Assembly (NCBI GenBank): GCA_020636005.1
Contig: JACJYR010000001.1
Span: 1,684,001-1,748,000 of the forward strand
DNA: 64,000 nt
Reading direction: 5' to 3'
Origin: Lewinellaceae bacterium
Lineage (GTDB): Bacteria; Bacteroidota; Bacteroidia; Chitinophagales; Saprospiraceae
Shown here in pieces: positions 7,938-16,700 of the stretch. Positions within the stretch are counted from its first letter, which is position 1. Each line of letters opens with the position of its first letter. The position numbers and the translations under genes were made by a program. Below the pieces are notes generated by a model. That model searched no databases, had not been told where the DNA came from, and worked only from the letters and a program-made list of their open reading frames with translations.

Positions 7938-10043
7938 TCACAATTGCCTTTGGCGGGCGGGAACTGAGGCGGCAGCCTGGCGGCCGATGTTGGGCGAAAT
8001 TGCATACGGCAAGGCAAAAGTAAATGTGCTCCCCTTGCCCACCTTACTGTTTACCCAAATTTTGCCCCCCTGGGCTTCGATGAATTCCTTTGAAATAGCG
8101 AGGCCCAAGCCTGTTCCTTTCGTTTTGTCGCCGGCAGCACGGCGGTAGGGCTGGAAAAGTTTGCGCTGCTCCTCCTCCGTGATGCCTGGGCCATGGTCTT
8201 TTACTGCGAACTCTACCATACTGTTTTGCCGGGACACCATTATTTCAATCACTTCATTTTCAGCGGTGTAGCGAAGTGCATTGGTGAGAAAATTGACTAA
8301 AACTGCTGTGGTTTTGTGGACGTCCAGGCTGATGGACGGCAGGTCTGGTTCAATTAGTTGTTGAACCTCAATGTGCTTGTCCGTCAGGAAAGTCTTTACG
8401 TTCTCAAGCGCCCTTGCCACCATTTCTTCGGGCCGCATGGTCTCAAAGTTGAGTTGGAGCTTGCCCGTTTCGATGCGGGAGATATCGAGTATTTCGTTTA
8501 CCATCTTGAGAAGACGGGCTGTGTTTTGCCGGATGGTGGCAGAAAGTTCCAGTTGCTCTTCGTTAAGGTCGCCCACCCTTTTGTCCTCCAAAAGGTTCAA
8601 GCTCATGTCAATCGCGGAGATGGGAGTTTTCAGTTCATGAGAAAGGGTGGACATGAAATTTGTCTTCGCCAGATCGTGCTCTTTAAGTTCTGTCACATTC
8701 TTCAGGATGATGACGAAGCCAACGTTCGTACGGGTTTCCTCATCGTCGCCCTGGCTTTCGAGCTTCAGCAGGTCTTTGTTGAAATATTGCCGCTTGCCGT
8801 TTTTGTCAATACTGACGGCCGGGAAAGTTTTGCTTTTTTCAACTTCGTTGTAAAGCACTTCTTTTAAAAGGCCCTGCAGCAGTTCGCTTTTCCTGGCCAC
8901 TTCATCAGCTTTCTGCCCAATCAAATCCTCCTCGTTCATGCCCACCAGTTCCAGTGCGGGTGGGTTGGCAAACAGGATGACCTTGTTGTCGTCCAGCCCG
9001 ATGATGGCTTCGTTCATCCGGCTGACAATGGTCTCGGTCCGTTTTTTCTCTGTGAGTATCTGGGCCACGTTGATGCTTTCGAATTCCGCTAATTTGCCAA
9101 GCATCTGGTTGAAGGACTGCGCCATGAGGCCATACTCGTCCTTGTGTTTTATTTCGAGGGGATGATCGTAGTTCTTCCGGGACACCTCGTCCAGGCTCCT
9201 GGTCAGTTTTTGAATGGGTTCGGCCAGGTAGTTGGGCAGGTAAAAAACACCTGCCACGGCGAAAATGAAAAAAATCATACCCAGGATGATGGAATAAAGG
9301 TTGACCCGGTCCGCATTGTCGCTTGCCTCCTGGGTGCGCATGTTAAGGATTTCCTCGTTCAGGTCACGAACGGCCTGCAGGGTGCCTTCAAAGTGTTTGA
9401 CCTGCATCAGGATGTCAATCGGTACTTTGTCGGTGAACTCTATGCCGAGCAGTTTTTTGCGGAAGGCGGAAAAATCTTCCTTGAGGGTTGGATTCAGTAT
9501 TTTTTGCTGGTTGGAATCAACTTTAGACAGCTCAACATTGAGGTATCTTTCAAATTCGTCGCAAGCTTTTCTCAATTGCTGCCGCCGGTAGGACGGGGCC
9601 GACTTCTCCACCGTGAGCGCTAGTACGATGTTGTTCATGGCGTGCGACATCTCCCAGGTATTCTTGATGGAGTTGTAGTTGACCCGCTGCATTTTTACGG
9701 CATTGGTAGAGGTTCGCTGCACGTACCTGCCCCCCAACATGCCCATGGTGGTGATAGCCGAAAATAATACCAGGAGCGCTATCAGAATCTTGACCCGCAA
9801 TTTCAGGGAGACCAGGAAGCCCCAAATATTGGTCAACGTCAGTTTTTGGCTCAAATGGCTGAAAACCTGCCTGAAATTAATGTCCGGGGAAGGATGAAGG
9901 TTGGCTGGGAGGCCGTTTTGGGAAGCCAGTGCGGAGGCCTGATAGTCTGACCTGCTGGATAGACGATCCAAAAACCGCTCGACGATATGTATCACCTTCG
10001 AGAGGAAATAAGCTGGATTTGGTTTCAGGTCAGATGGTTTCAT
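7938..10043 (-). CDS. Membrane sensor histidine kinase (HAMP-PAS-HisKA-HATPase)
   Basis: The 701-residue kinase starts at MKPSDLKPNP (ATG at 10043); a TTG nine codons upstream is less likely. About 80 cytoplasmic residues precede transmembrane segment 1 (about 84-104). A helical periplasmic sensor follows, then transmembrane segment 2 (LGMIFFIFAVAGVFYLPNYL), a HAMP linker (LAEPIQKLTRSLDEVSRKNY), a PAS-like domain (NEAIIGLDDNKVILFANPPALEL), and HisKA with phospho-acceptor His in FMSTLSHELKTPISAID near residue 470. The ATPase domain shows the N box (NFLTNALRYT), G1 (DHGPGI) and G2 (GTGLGLAIS). All catalytic motifs are intact. No response regulator is adjacent, so this is an orphan kinase; NtrY-type kinases have a comparable layout. 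The signal sensed is unknown. Confidence 0.9.
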   Translation of the reverse strand: MKPSDLKPNPAYFLSKVIHIVERFLDRLSSRSDYQASALASQNGLPANLHPSPDINFRQVFSHLSQKLTLTNIWGFLVSLKLRVKILIALLVLFSAITTMGMLGGRYVQRTSTNAVKMQRVNYNSIKNTWEMSHAMNNIVLALTVEKSAPSYRRQQLRKACDEFERYLNVELSKVDSNQQKILNPTLKEDFSAFRKKLLGIEFTDKVPIDILMQVKHFEGTLQAVRDLNEEILNMRTQEASDNADRVNLYSIILGMIFFIFAVAGVFYLPNYLAEPIQKLTRSLDEVSRKNYDHPLEIKHKDEYGLMAQSFNQMLGKLAEFESINVAQILTEKKRTETIVSRMNEAIIGLDDNKVILFANPPALELVGMNEEDLIGQKADEVARKSELLQGLLKEVLYNEVEKSKTFPAVSIDKNGKRQYFNKDLLKLESQGDDEETRTNVGFVIILKNVTELKEHDLAKTNFMSTLSHELKTPISAIDMSLNLLEDKRVGDLNEEQLELSATIRQNTARLLKMVNEILDISRIETGKLQLNFETMRPEEMVARALENVKTFLTDKHIEVQQLIEPDLPSISLDVHKTTAVLVNFLTNALRYTAENEVIEIMVSRQNSMVEFAVKDHGPGITEEEQRKLFQPYRRAAGDKTKGTGLGLAISKEFIEAQGGKIWVNSKVGKGSTFTFALPYAISPNIGRQAAASVPARQRQL

Positions 10044-10333
10044 ATAAAAATACGATATGCGGCGCACCAAAAAACGCTACAAGTTAACGTATCGTTTTCT
10101 AAAAAGTGATACGCCACACATCGTTGTTTACATAGCGAGGGAAAAATCGGGAATGGTTTTCAGTGACAGTGGAAGAAAAGGCAAAAGATACTGATAAAAC
10201 CACTCGTCCTAATGAAAGAGAAGTTTTAAAAAACAGCTTCTGCCGGGATTTTCCTTTCCAGTCTTCGGGGGGCTAAAACGGGGAAGATGCACCAACGGGA
10301 AAAATGGTCTTTGGGGTTCCTTTTGTTTAAGCA

Positions 10334-10855
10334 TCAGTTCAACGTGGTATCGTAGGCGTAGTGGTTCCGTATGGAATCCATCAGTTTTTGGCGTGCAAAG
10401 AAGATGCGGCTCTTCACCGTGCCGATAGGCAGGCTCATGGTCTCGGCAATCTCCTCGTATTTGAATCCTTCGTAAAACAACAGGAAAGGTTTACGGTAAA
10501 TGTAATCCAGCCCGTTCAGGATATTGTCGAGTTCCAGCATGGTCATGTTGGAATGGGCGCTGTTGTCAACTGCGTGGTTCTCGTTAACGAAGACATAGCT
10601 GTCGGTCGGCTCGGAGGAGGTGGCCCGGTTTTTCTTTTTCCGGTAGATGTTGATGAAGGTGTTGCGCATGATGGTCGTCACCCAGGCCCTGAAATTGGTG
10701 CCTATTTCAAATTTTTCCTTGTTGTTGTAAGCCCGCAGGGCGGTTTCCTGGATGAGGTCTTTTGCGTCTTCAACGTTGTTGGTTAGTCTGTAAGCAAAGG
10801 GTAACAGCTTGTGTTGGAGGCTGTCGAAATGGCTATTAAATTCAATGGTACTCAT
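10334..10855 (-). CDS. ECF-type RNA polymerase sigma factor
   Basis: The 173-residue protein (ATG at 10855, MSTIEFNSHFDSL) contains sigma region 2 (FAYRLTNNVEDAKDLIQETALRA, then NFRAWVTTIMRNTFINIYRK) and region 4 with a helix-turn-helix (YEEIAETMSLPIGTVKSRIFFARQKL). The upstream extension to 10927 was discarded because the sigma-2 domain already starts properly at 10855. No anti-sigma gene follows, which is common for sigma factors of this size in Bacteroidota. The target promoters are unknown. A possible 28-residue membrane peptide gene lies just upstream. Confidence 0.9.
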   Translation of the reverse strand: MSTIEFNSHFDSLQHKLLPFAYRLTNNVEDAKDLIQETALRAYNNKEKFEIGTNFRAWVTTIMRNTFINIYRKKKNRATSSEPTDSYVFVNENHAVDNSAHSNMTMLELDNILNGLDYIYRKPFLLFYEGFKYEEIAETMSLPIGTVKSRIFFARQKLMDSIRNHYAYDTTLN

Positions 10856-10923
10856 AAACTGAGGTGTTAGTTTGGAAAATAATCGGTTAACATCATGGCT
10901 GTTCGAGGCTAAGCCTTCCCATT

Positions 10924-11010
10924 TCAAAGGTTCTGTTCGCTCACAATTTCCATGGCCAGGAGAAAAAGAAACGAAAGGAACGCTGTCAAGAAAAATAGTG
11001 CAACTTCCAT
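10924..11010 (-). CDS. Possible 28-residue membrane peptide
   Basis: A short frame reads MEVALFFLTAFLSFLFLLAM then EIVSEQNL and stops. It is one hydrophobic helix with a charged tail, located about 70 bases upstream of the sigma factor gene on the same strand. Size and hydrophobicity fit a small membrane protein, perhaps modulating the sigma factor, but there is no homology evidence and no ribosome-binding signal. Confidence 0.3.
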   Translation of the reverse strand: MEVALFFLTAFLSFLFLLAMEIVSEQNL

Positions 11011-11196
11011 AGTAGGTTTATAGTGGTTTGTATTACTTGGTTTGTTTTTAGCGCCGCCGCTCGTTTGCGCCGACGATTACCCTTATGCCAAACGACGTAC
11101 CTCAAGTAGCGTAAATTTTTATCTTCTTTATAAAACCTTGTTAATCAGTTAGATGAGTTATAAATATTTTTTTTACTAAATTTTACAAAAAGAAAA

Positions 11197-11217
11197 ACCC
11201 TCTCAAAATGAGAGGGT
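11197..11217 (-). terminator. Rho-independent terminator of the ABC/HlyD operon
   Basis: Perfect 9-bp stem ACCCTCTCA/TGAGAGGGT with a 3-base loop, followed on the minus strand by a T-rich run (TTTTTCTTTTT, complement of 11186-11196). It lies about 125 bases after the ATPase stop codon. A third copy of the GAGAGGG arm at 11231-11239 allows an alternative pairing. Confidence 0.75.
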
Positions 11218-11342
11218 CAGATTTCATTATGAGAGGGTTTGTAAAAAGACTTGGCTTGGGCTGTACCGCCAAACGCCGAAAAGGGGCCTGCCAGTACGAT
11301 TGAAGCCATTTGCCCAAGGCGGGGCGGCAGCCCCCCTACCGG

Positions 11343-12029
<687 letters not shown>

Positions 12030-12114
12030 TTCGAATCTTAATGGTTATATGGTTTAATGGCTACATGGTTTGATGGCACAACCATCTAACTATCCAGCCA
12101 TTTAGCCATTTAAT

Positions 12115-13365
12115 TTATTTTAAAATCAATTCATCTTTGTCGCCAAAATTGTCATAGCTGGAAACGATGACAACATCGCCCGGCTGCAGGCCTTCCAGCA
12201 CTTCGTAAAAATTAGGGTTTTGGCGGCCCACTTTAATGTCCCGCTTGCGGGCTACGTTGGAGCCGGGTTCCACTACATATACCCAATTCCCGCCGGTTTT
12301 TTGGTAAAAACTTCCCCTGGCTAACAGCAGCCCTTCCTCCTCGGCGCTTAATTCCAGTTTAATGGACACGGTTTGCCCCCGTTTGATGGCTTCCGGGGCT
12401 TCGTCGGTGAATACCAGATCGGCTTCAAAAGCGCCATTGGCCACCTGCGGGTAAATCTTTTTTATCCTCAACTGGTAGGTTTTGCCGGCAAACTGGAAAG
12501 AGCCTTCCTGGTCAATAAATATCCGGCTGATATAAAACTCGTCAATTCTCGCCCTGATTTTGAAATTGGTCAGGTCATCTATCTGGGCAATATTCTCGCC
12601 CTGGCTGATAAGTTCCCCCAATTCAGAGGTGAGGCCCGAAAGCTGGCCGTCGAACGGGGCTTTCACGATGAGGTTGTCCAGGCTTTGGCGGGCGATGGCT
12701 AGGTTGCGTTTCATCAGGTCGAGCGAGTTGGTCATCTGATCCTGCTGGAGGACGTGGAAAAGGCTGTCTTTTTCGATTGTCCGGCGCAGCATATCCTTGC
12801 GGCGCAGCAGGTGTTCGTACTGATCTTCGGTTTCTTCCTTGTCCACCTTGGCGATCACCTTGCCTGCATAAAGTTCATCGTTGCGCTGGGTGCGCTTGCT
12901 GAAAAGGTCTAGTTGGTAGTCCACATCGAGCGCTTGTTCGCGCAGGCTCAGGCTCTGTTGCTCCATGAGCAGGCTGGTATTCCGGATTTGGTTGATTTGT
13001 GAAACGGTATTGGCTTCCTGGTTGAGGTAGTTGAGCTGAAGGTCAGGGTTGGAAAGGCGGAGGATGGGCTGGCCCTGCTTCATCATAGCTCCGTCTTCCA
13101 CGAATTTTTCCTCTACCCGGCCCCCTTCAACGGCATCAATAAAGACAGTTTTGATGGGTTGAACGATGCCAGTGACCGGGATGAACTCCTGAAAGACGCC
13201 TTTGTGGATCGTATCTACCAACAGGCGCTCTGTCTCCACGTTCAATTTGGAGGTGCCTGCGTCGCGCCAGATGGCCGAGAAAAGGAAGCCTGCCAACAGT
13301 ACGATGCCGCCGTAGATGGCCAATTTCTGCCAGGTGAACCTTTTCTTTTCTATTTTTTTGTCCAT
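12115..13365 (-). CDS. HlyD/MacA-type periplasmic adaptor protein
   Basis: The 416-residue protein starts MDKKIEKKRFTWQKLAIYGG and has one N-terminal membrane anchor (IYGGIVLLAGFLFSAIW). Next come a barrel-sandwich half (GIVQPIKTVFIDAVEGGRVEE, MKQGQPILRLSNPDLQL), a long coiled-coil hairpin (residues about 125-215), the second lipoyl half (DNLIVKAPFDGQLSGL, SQGENIAQIDDL), and beta-barrel and membrane-proximal domains ending GLQPGDVVIVSSYDNFG. This is the normal membrane-fusion-protein order. In MacAB-type systems such adaptors join an inner-membrane FtsX-like permease to a TolC-like channel. The gene is first in the operon and is preceded by a sigma-54 promoter. Substrate (drug, peptide, lipid or envelope component) cannot be told. 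Confidence 0.9.
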   Translation of the reverse strand: MDKKIEKKRFTWQKLAIYGGIVLLAGFLFSAIWRDAGTSKLNVETERLLVDTIHKGVFQEFIPVTGIVQPIKTVFIDAVEGGRVEEKFVEDGAMMKQGQPILRLSNPDLQLNYLNQEANTVSQINQIRNTSLLMEQQSLSLREQALDVDYQLDLFSKRTQRNDELYAGKVIAKVDKEETEDQYEHLLRRKDMLRRTIEKDSLFHVLQQDQMTNSLDLMKRNLAIARQSLDNLIVKAPFDGQLSGLTSELGELISQGENIAQIDDLTNFKIRARIDEFYISRIFIDQEGSFQFAGKTYQLRIKKIYPQVANGAFEADLVFTDEAPEAIKRGQTVSIKLELSAEEEGLLLARGSFYQKTGGNWVYVVEPGSNVARKRDIKVGRQNPNFYEVLEGLQPGDVVIVSSYDNFGDKDELILK

Positions 13366-13385
13366 AATTCATTTGCTGTTTAAAA

Positions 13386-13403
13386 CCCCTCAATAGGAGG
13401 GGG
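13386..13403 (-). promoter_or_regulatory. Terminator-like hairpin in the leader of the HlyD operon
   Basis: On the minus strand CCCCTC pairs with GAGGGG around a short loop and is followed by TTTT, inside the inferred leader between the sigma-54 start site and the ATG at 13365. It could attenuate transcription, but the stem is only 6 bp. Confidence 0.25.
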
Positions 13404-13465
13404 TGCTGTTGACTGCTTCAAATATGATGCGTTGCAAACTTTGATGCAATCACTCTCCCCGTTTT

Positions 13466-13481
13466 TGCAACGGGTGTGCCA
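13466..13481 (-). promoter_or_regulatory. Sigma-54 (RpoN) promoter of the HlyD/ABC operon
   Basis: On the minus strand the sequence reads TGGCAC, five bases (ACCCG), TTGCA. This matches the sigma-54 -24/-12 consensus at both boxes with correct spacing. The start of transcription would be near 13455, about 90 bases before the HlyD ATG. Two palindromic activator-like sites lie upstream at 13547-13583. Confidence 0.8.
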
Positions 13482-13546
13482 TGTAGTTTAATCAATTGAT
13501 TATCAAGTTTTTAGTAAATAAACTCCCCTGAAACCTGCCTTGAAAA

Positions 13547-13583
13547 TGTACGGCCATGAACGGGCAATGTCCGGAAATGGACG
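13547..13583 (-). promoter_or_regulatory. Tandem activator-binding sites upstream of the sigma-54 promoter
   Basis: Plus-strand sites TGTCCGGAAATGGACG (13568-13583) and TGTACGGCCATGAACG (13547-13562) share the pattern TGTnCG-N4-TGnACG and start 21 bp apart, two helical turns. Their centres are 96 and 75 bp from the -24 GG. The same arrangement occurs before the permease gene at 62948. They are probable binding sites of an NtrC-type enhancer-binding protein; none is encoded in the window. Confidence 0.65.
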
Positions 13584-13648
13584 TTTTACCGTTATTGTAC
13601 ACCGAAGCAACAGCGAATTTTACTTTTTTAACCGAACCTACTGATGAA

Positions 13649-13828
13649 GGGCTGATTGGTTCTGAAATTTCAACACACAACTTCAGTTATGGGGCTTTCA
13701 ATAGACGAGAATCAGGCAACGGTTTTAACCGTTTTGCTGCTCAAAACCGATAAATCGGTTTATCGAAACGCTGGTTCTTATCCCCACAACTGAAGTTGCG
13801 GGTTAATAAAGTAGAACCAATCAGCCCT
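13649..13828. repeat. REP/MITE-like element with long inverted arms
   Basis: The left arm begins GGGCTGATTGGTTCT and contains AACTTCAGTT and TGGGG; the right arm mirrors it with CCCCA, AACTGAAGTT and AGAACCAATCAGCCC. The 80-base centre holds nested palindromes (CGGTTTTAACCG and ACCGATAAATCGGT). No transposase is encoded. A related element lies at 50190-50300. Confidence 0.6.
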
Positions 13829-15158
13829 GCCATTGATGGGAGGAAGGCAAGGCTTTTGGAAAATGCGGTTTTTGTACATTGAGCCATAAGGACATGAAGT
13901 TTGCAGAAGCTTTTCCGGTATGTGGTAGCCAAATAAGTAGGCAGGCTAAATTATTCGATACAACTGGTGCTGTTTGAAATCGAAGATTCACGTCGGTAAT
14001 TTGTTGGTTTTCAGCCATTTACAACAGTTGACAACAAAGTCGAACCATTTTCAAACTTTGTCGAACCATTTCAAACTACTACTTACAGAAGGGAATCCGT
14101 TCCATATTCAAGAAGGTTATTGGTAAAAAAAAGGAGCCCCCCTCCAACAATGCGGAGAGAGGCCATCCCAAAAACTGCTCTTTGATTAAGCCTTAAGGTA
14201 TAATACCCCCACCTCAAGACTTATATCCTCTAATTATTGAAGATCCGTATTTTAGGTTCCACCAATAAATGGTGGGTGGCGACATGCACTGGCTTTTCCA
14301 ACATTCTCCGGAAAGTCTTTGAAAAGTCACCATTTTCAAAACTTCATGCAATTGTCATGGGAAAAAATGGATTGCGGTGCCAGCTTGGCCAAAGGGATGA
14401 AAGCTTTTGGAGAGAAACACCGAAAATTTTTGCATCTCTTTGATTTTTCAAAGACATTTCTTCTATCAATGCACACTAATCTTTTGCAAAGGTAAACTGC
14501 CGTAGGGTGGAGATTATACCATGTTAAGTATATTTTTAAAACCAGTATTTATCAAATAATACTAATAGCATTTACTAAAAAACTGATATTTAGAGTTTTA
14601 GAAACAATAGTTTTTTATTTCTATAAGAAGTACAAAAGTATAAAGCTGTATTTTGGGGCAAATATGCCTGGCAGTATCTTGAGTAGGAACTTGCGCTTGT
14701 GCTTGAAATGCCGAATACCGCACCGGCAGGCGAAATGCCCCGAGTTTTTCAACAAACAATACTAAGCACCCGGCAGGTTAATCCGGCCGCTGCTCAATTG
14801 AGCAGGGTGAAGGGTATTTCATGGATAGGCTGGCGGAAAAAGGAAAGAACACAGCAGAGGATGAATAGCACGAACGCTATAATTTCATCGGTTTGGACGG
14901 TATTGGGTTTTGTTCTCATGAGGATTTAATTATGTTCTGGAAACATAGCGGTGTTTGTCGAAAGTCTGTTTTTTATGAAAAGGCATCGACCGGATGGGCC
15001 GAAGAGCAGTTGGAAGTCAGAACAGGAGAAACTATTTCAGATAGCAAAAGTAGGGGATAAAATCTTTTATAGCTACGTCCGGACATTTATCTCATCGTTA
15101 ATTTTCCGTACGCAGATGGTGATATTTGTCAATACGTGCTGCACTACTATAATGTTCA
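13829..15158. other. Gene-poor region
   Basis: About 1.3 kb without a convincing gene apart from a possible 41-residue frame at 14794-14919. The sequence from 14500 to 14660 is very A/T-rich. Both strands have frequent stops and no family signature was recognised. Confidence 0.5.
14794..14919 (-). CDS. Possible 41-residue single-helix membrane protein
   Basis: The frame reads MRTKPNTVQTDEIIAFVLFI, then LCCVLSFFRQPIHEIPFTLLN and stops. A polar N-terminus, one hydrophobic helix and a basic segment are a reasonable small membrane protein layout. It is the only tidy frame in the gene-poor region, but chance cannot be excluded. Confidence 0.25.
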   Translation of the reverse strand: MRTKPNTVQTDEIIAFVLFILCCVLSFFRQPIHEIPFTLLN

Positions 15159-15923
15159 CTACCTGTCCAGCCAATTTTTGAAATCGTTCACCCTTTCCCT
15201 GCTCACGATGGTATTGGCCTCGCAGGGCGGCCCCATTTCAAGCTTCAGGCGGCTGTTGAACCAGGTGGAAATCTTGACGATTGCCTCCGGGCGGACGATC
15301 ATTTGACGGTTGATGCGGAAAAACTGGCCAGGGTCGAGTGCGCTTTCCAACTGATCGAGTGTATATTCGACGATATGCTTTTTTCCGTTGCTATGCTGCG
15401 CAAACGCCACCCCGTCTTCAGAGAAGAAATAAGCAATGTCCCCCACGTTTACATGCAGGAAATGTTGCCCGGACTTCACCAGGAAGCGCTCCTTATATTG
15501 CTCCTTTTTGAGCAGGGACTGCAGCATTTGTTCCAGTCCGGAGCGATCGTAAGGCGCTGCCTTTTGGAAAAAACGCTTGAATTTTTGCAGGGCAGCGATC
15601 AGTTCGTCCGGATCTATGGGTTTCAGCAAATAATCAATGCTGTTCACTTTAAAAGCGGCCAGGGTGTACTGGTCAAAGGCGGTGGTAAATATGACCGGGG
15701 CGGTGACGTTGACCTGTTTGAAAATGTCAAAACTCAAACCATCTGCCAGTTGGATGTCCATGAAAATAAGGTCGGGCATGGGAAAGCTTTTAAGCCATTT
15801 CACCGAAGCCTCCACGCTTTCCAGCATATCCACCAGCACCTCTCCTTCGGGGCAGTGTTCATCCAGCAAGGAAGCGAGCCTTTTTGCTGCGGGCTGTTCG
15901 TCTTCTACCAGTAATATTTTCAT
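15159..15923 (-). CDS. LytTR-family response regulator
   Basis: The 254-residue regulator begins MKILLVEDEQPAAKRLASLL. The receiver domain has the acidic pair (EDE), the phospho-acceptor Asp in DLIFMDIQLADGLS near residue 57, the Thr in VIFTTAFDQYTLAAF and the Lys in YLLKPIDPDEL. The C-terminal LytTR DNA-binding domain includes RFLVKSGQHFLHVNVGDIAYFFSEDGVAF, YTLDQLESALDPGQFFRINRQMIV and a basic end. It belongs to the AlgR/LytR group that normally pairs with a LytS/YpdA-type histidine kinase; none is adjacent. It is transcribed away from the gene at 16059. Confidence 0.93.
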   Translation of the reverse strand: MKILLVEDEQPAAKRLASLLDEHCPEGEVLVDMLESVEASVKWLKSFPMPDLIFMDIQLADGLSFDIFKQVNVTAPVIFTTAFDQYTLAAFKVNSIDYLLKPIDPDELIAALQKFKRFFQKAAPYDRSGLEQMLQSLLKKEQYKERFLVKSGQHFLHVNVGDIAYFFSEDGVAFAQHSNGKKHIVEYTLDQLESALDPGQFFRINRQMIVRPEAIVKISTWFNSRLKLEMGPPCEANTIVSRERVNDFKNWLDR

Positions 15924-16058
15924 GGATCAAGAAGTGTTTGGCCACCGTATTTTGAAATCCATTTTACTTTTTATGGGAAAAAGCAAATGCTTCCTTAAAA
16001 GGTACACCTTCAAATAGTAACTTAGCGGCAAAAGTATTACATCACAACATTGACCATC

Positions 16059-16487
16059 ATGAAAAATTTCGTTTGCAGCCTATTATTCCTGCTGATTGGT
16101 TGGGGTACCTTTGCTCAAAGCAGCGACCAACAAGCGCTTGCCCAACAGTCCACTGAGCAACTTACCAAACTCTATGGCCTGGATGCCCAGCAACAATCCA
16201 AAATGCAGGTTATCCAGGAGCGAAAGTACCGCAACCTCGCCGAAATAGGCCCCATAAAAAATACTGATCCACAGCTGTATATCAAAAAAGTGGAAGCCTT
16301 GCGCCTGGCCAACGAAAAGTCCATCGAAAGGATATTGAACGAAGATCAGCGGACGTTGCTCCGCCAACAAAAGGCGGCTGCCCGCAATGAAAAAGCCCTC
16401 GTTTACAAGGAAATGAAACAAGCGGGCGCCTCCCAGATGGAGATTGATCAGAAACTTATGGAGTTGGACATCAAGGCACTTCAATAG
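16059..16487 (+). CDS. Small secreted Spy/LTXXQ-like helical protein
   Basis: The 142-residue protein starts at MKNFVCSLLFLLIGWGTFAQ, a signal peptide; the TTG three codons upstream is not needed. The mature part is almost all charged helix: AEQLTKLYGLDAQQQSKMQVIQ, VEALRLANEKSIERILNEDQ. It resembles small periplasmic helical proteins of the Spy/CpxP type seen in Bacteroidota, where L-T-x-x-Q-like motifs contact unfolded proteins. Homology is weak, so the role is tentative. It is followed by a strong terminator, so it is probably transcribed alone. Confidence 0.65.
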   Translation: MKNFVCSLLFLLIGWGTFAQSSDQQALAQQSTEQLTKLYGLDAQQQSKMQVIQERKYRNLAEIGPIKNTDPQLYIKKVEALRLANEKSIERILNEDQRTLLRQQKAAARNEKALVYKEMKQAGASQMEIDQKLMELDIKALQ

Positions 16488-16524
16488 TTGCTGCCCACCT
16501 GCCTGCGTTCTACATTTCGTCCAA

Positions 16525-16562
16525 AACCCAGGCCCTGGTACATCTGCTGGGCCTGGGTTTTT
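16525..16562 (+). terminator. Rho-independent terminator
   Basis: AACCCAGGCCC at 16525-16535 pairs with GGGCCTGGGTT at 16549-16559, followed by a T-run. It ends the transcript of the gene at 16059-16487. Confidence 0.85.
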
Positions 16563-16700
16563 CTATCTAAAAAACAGGCAACTGCTCAAGATAGCAGGCC
16601 TTCCAATCGAAATACTGCGTTTCACACGAATATGCTATTGACCGGCAGATGTGCCCCTGGCTATTTTTGTTTTGATTTTTAAACAAACCGTCATAGCCAA

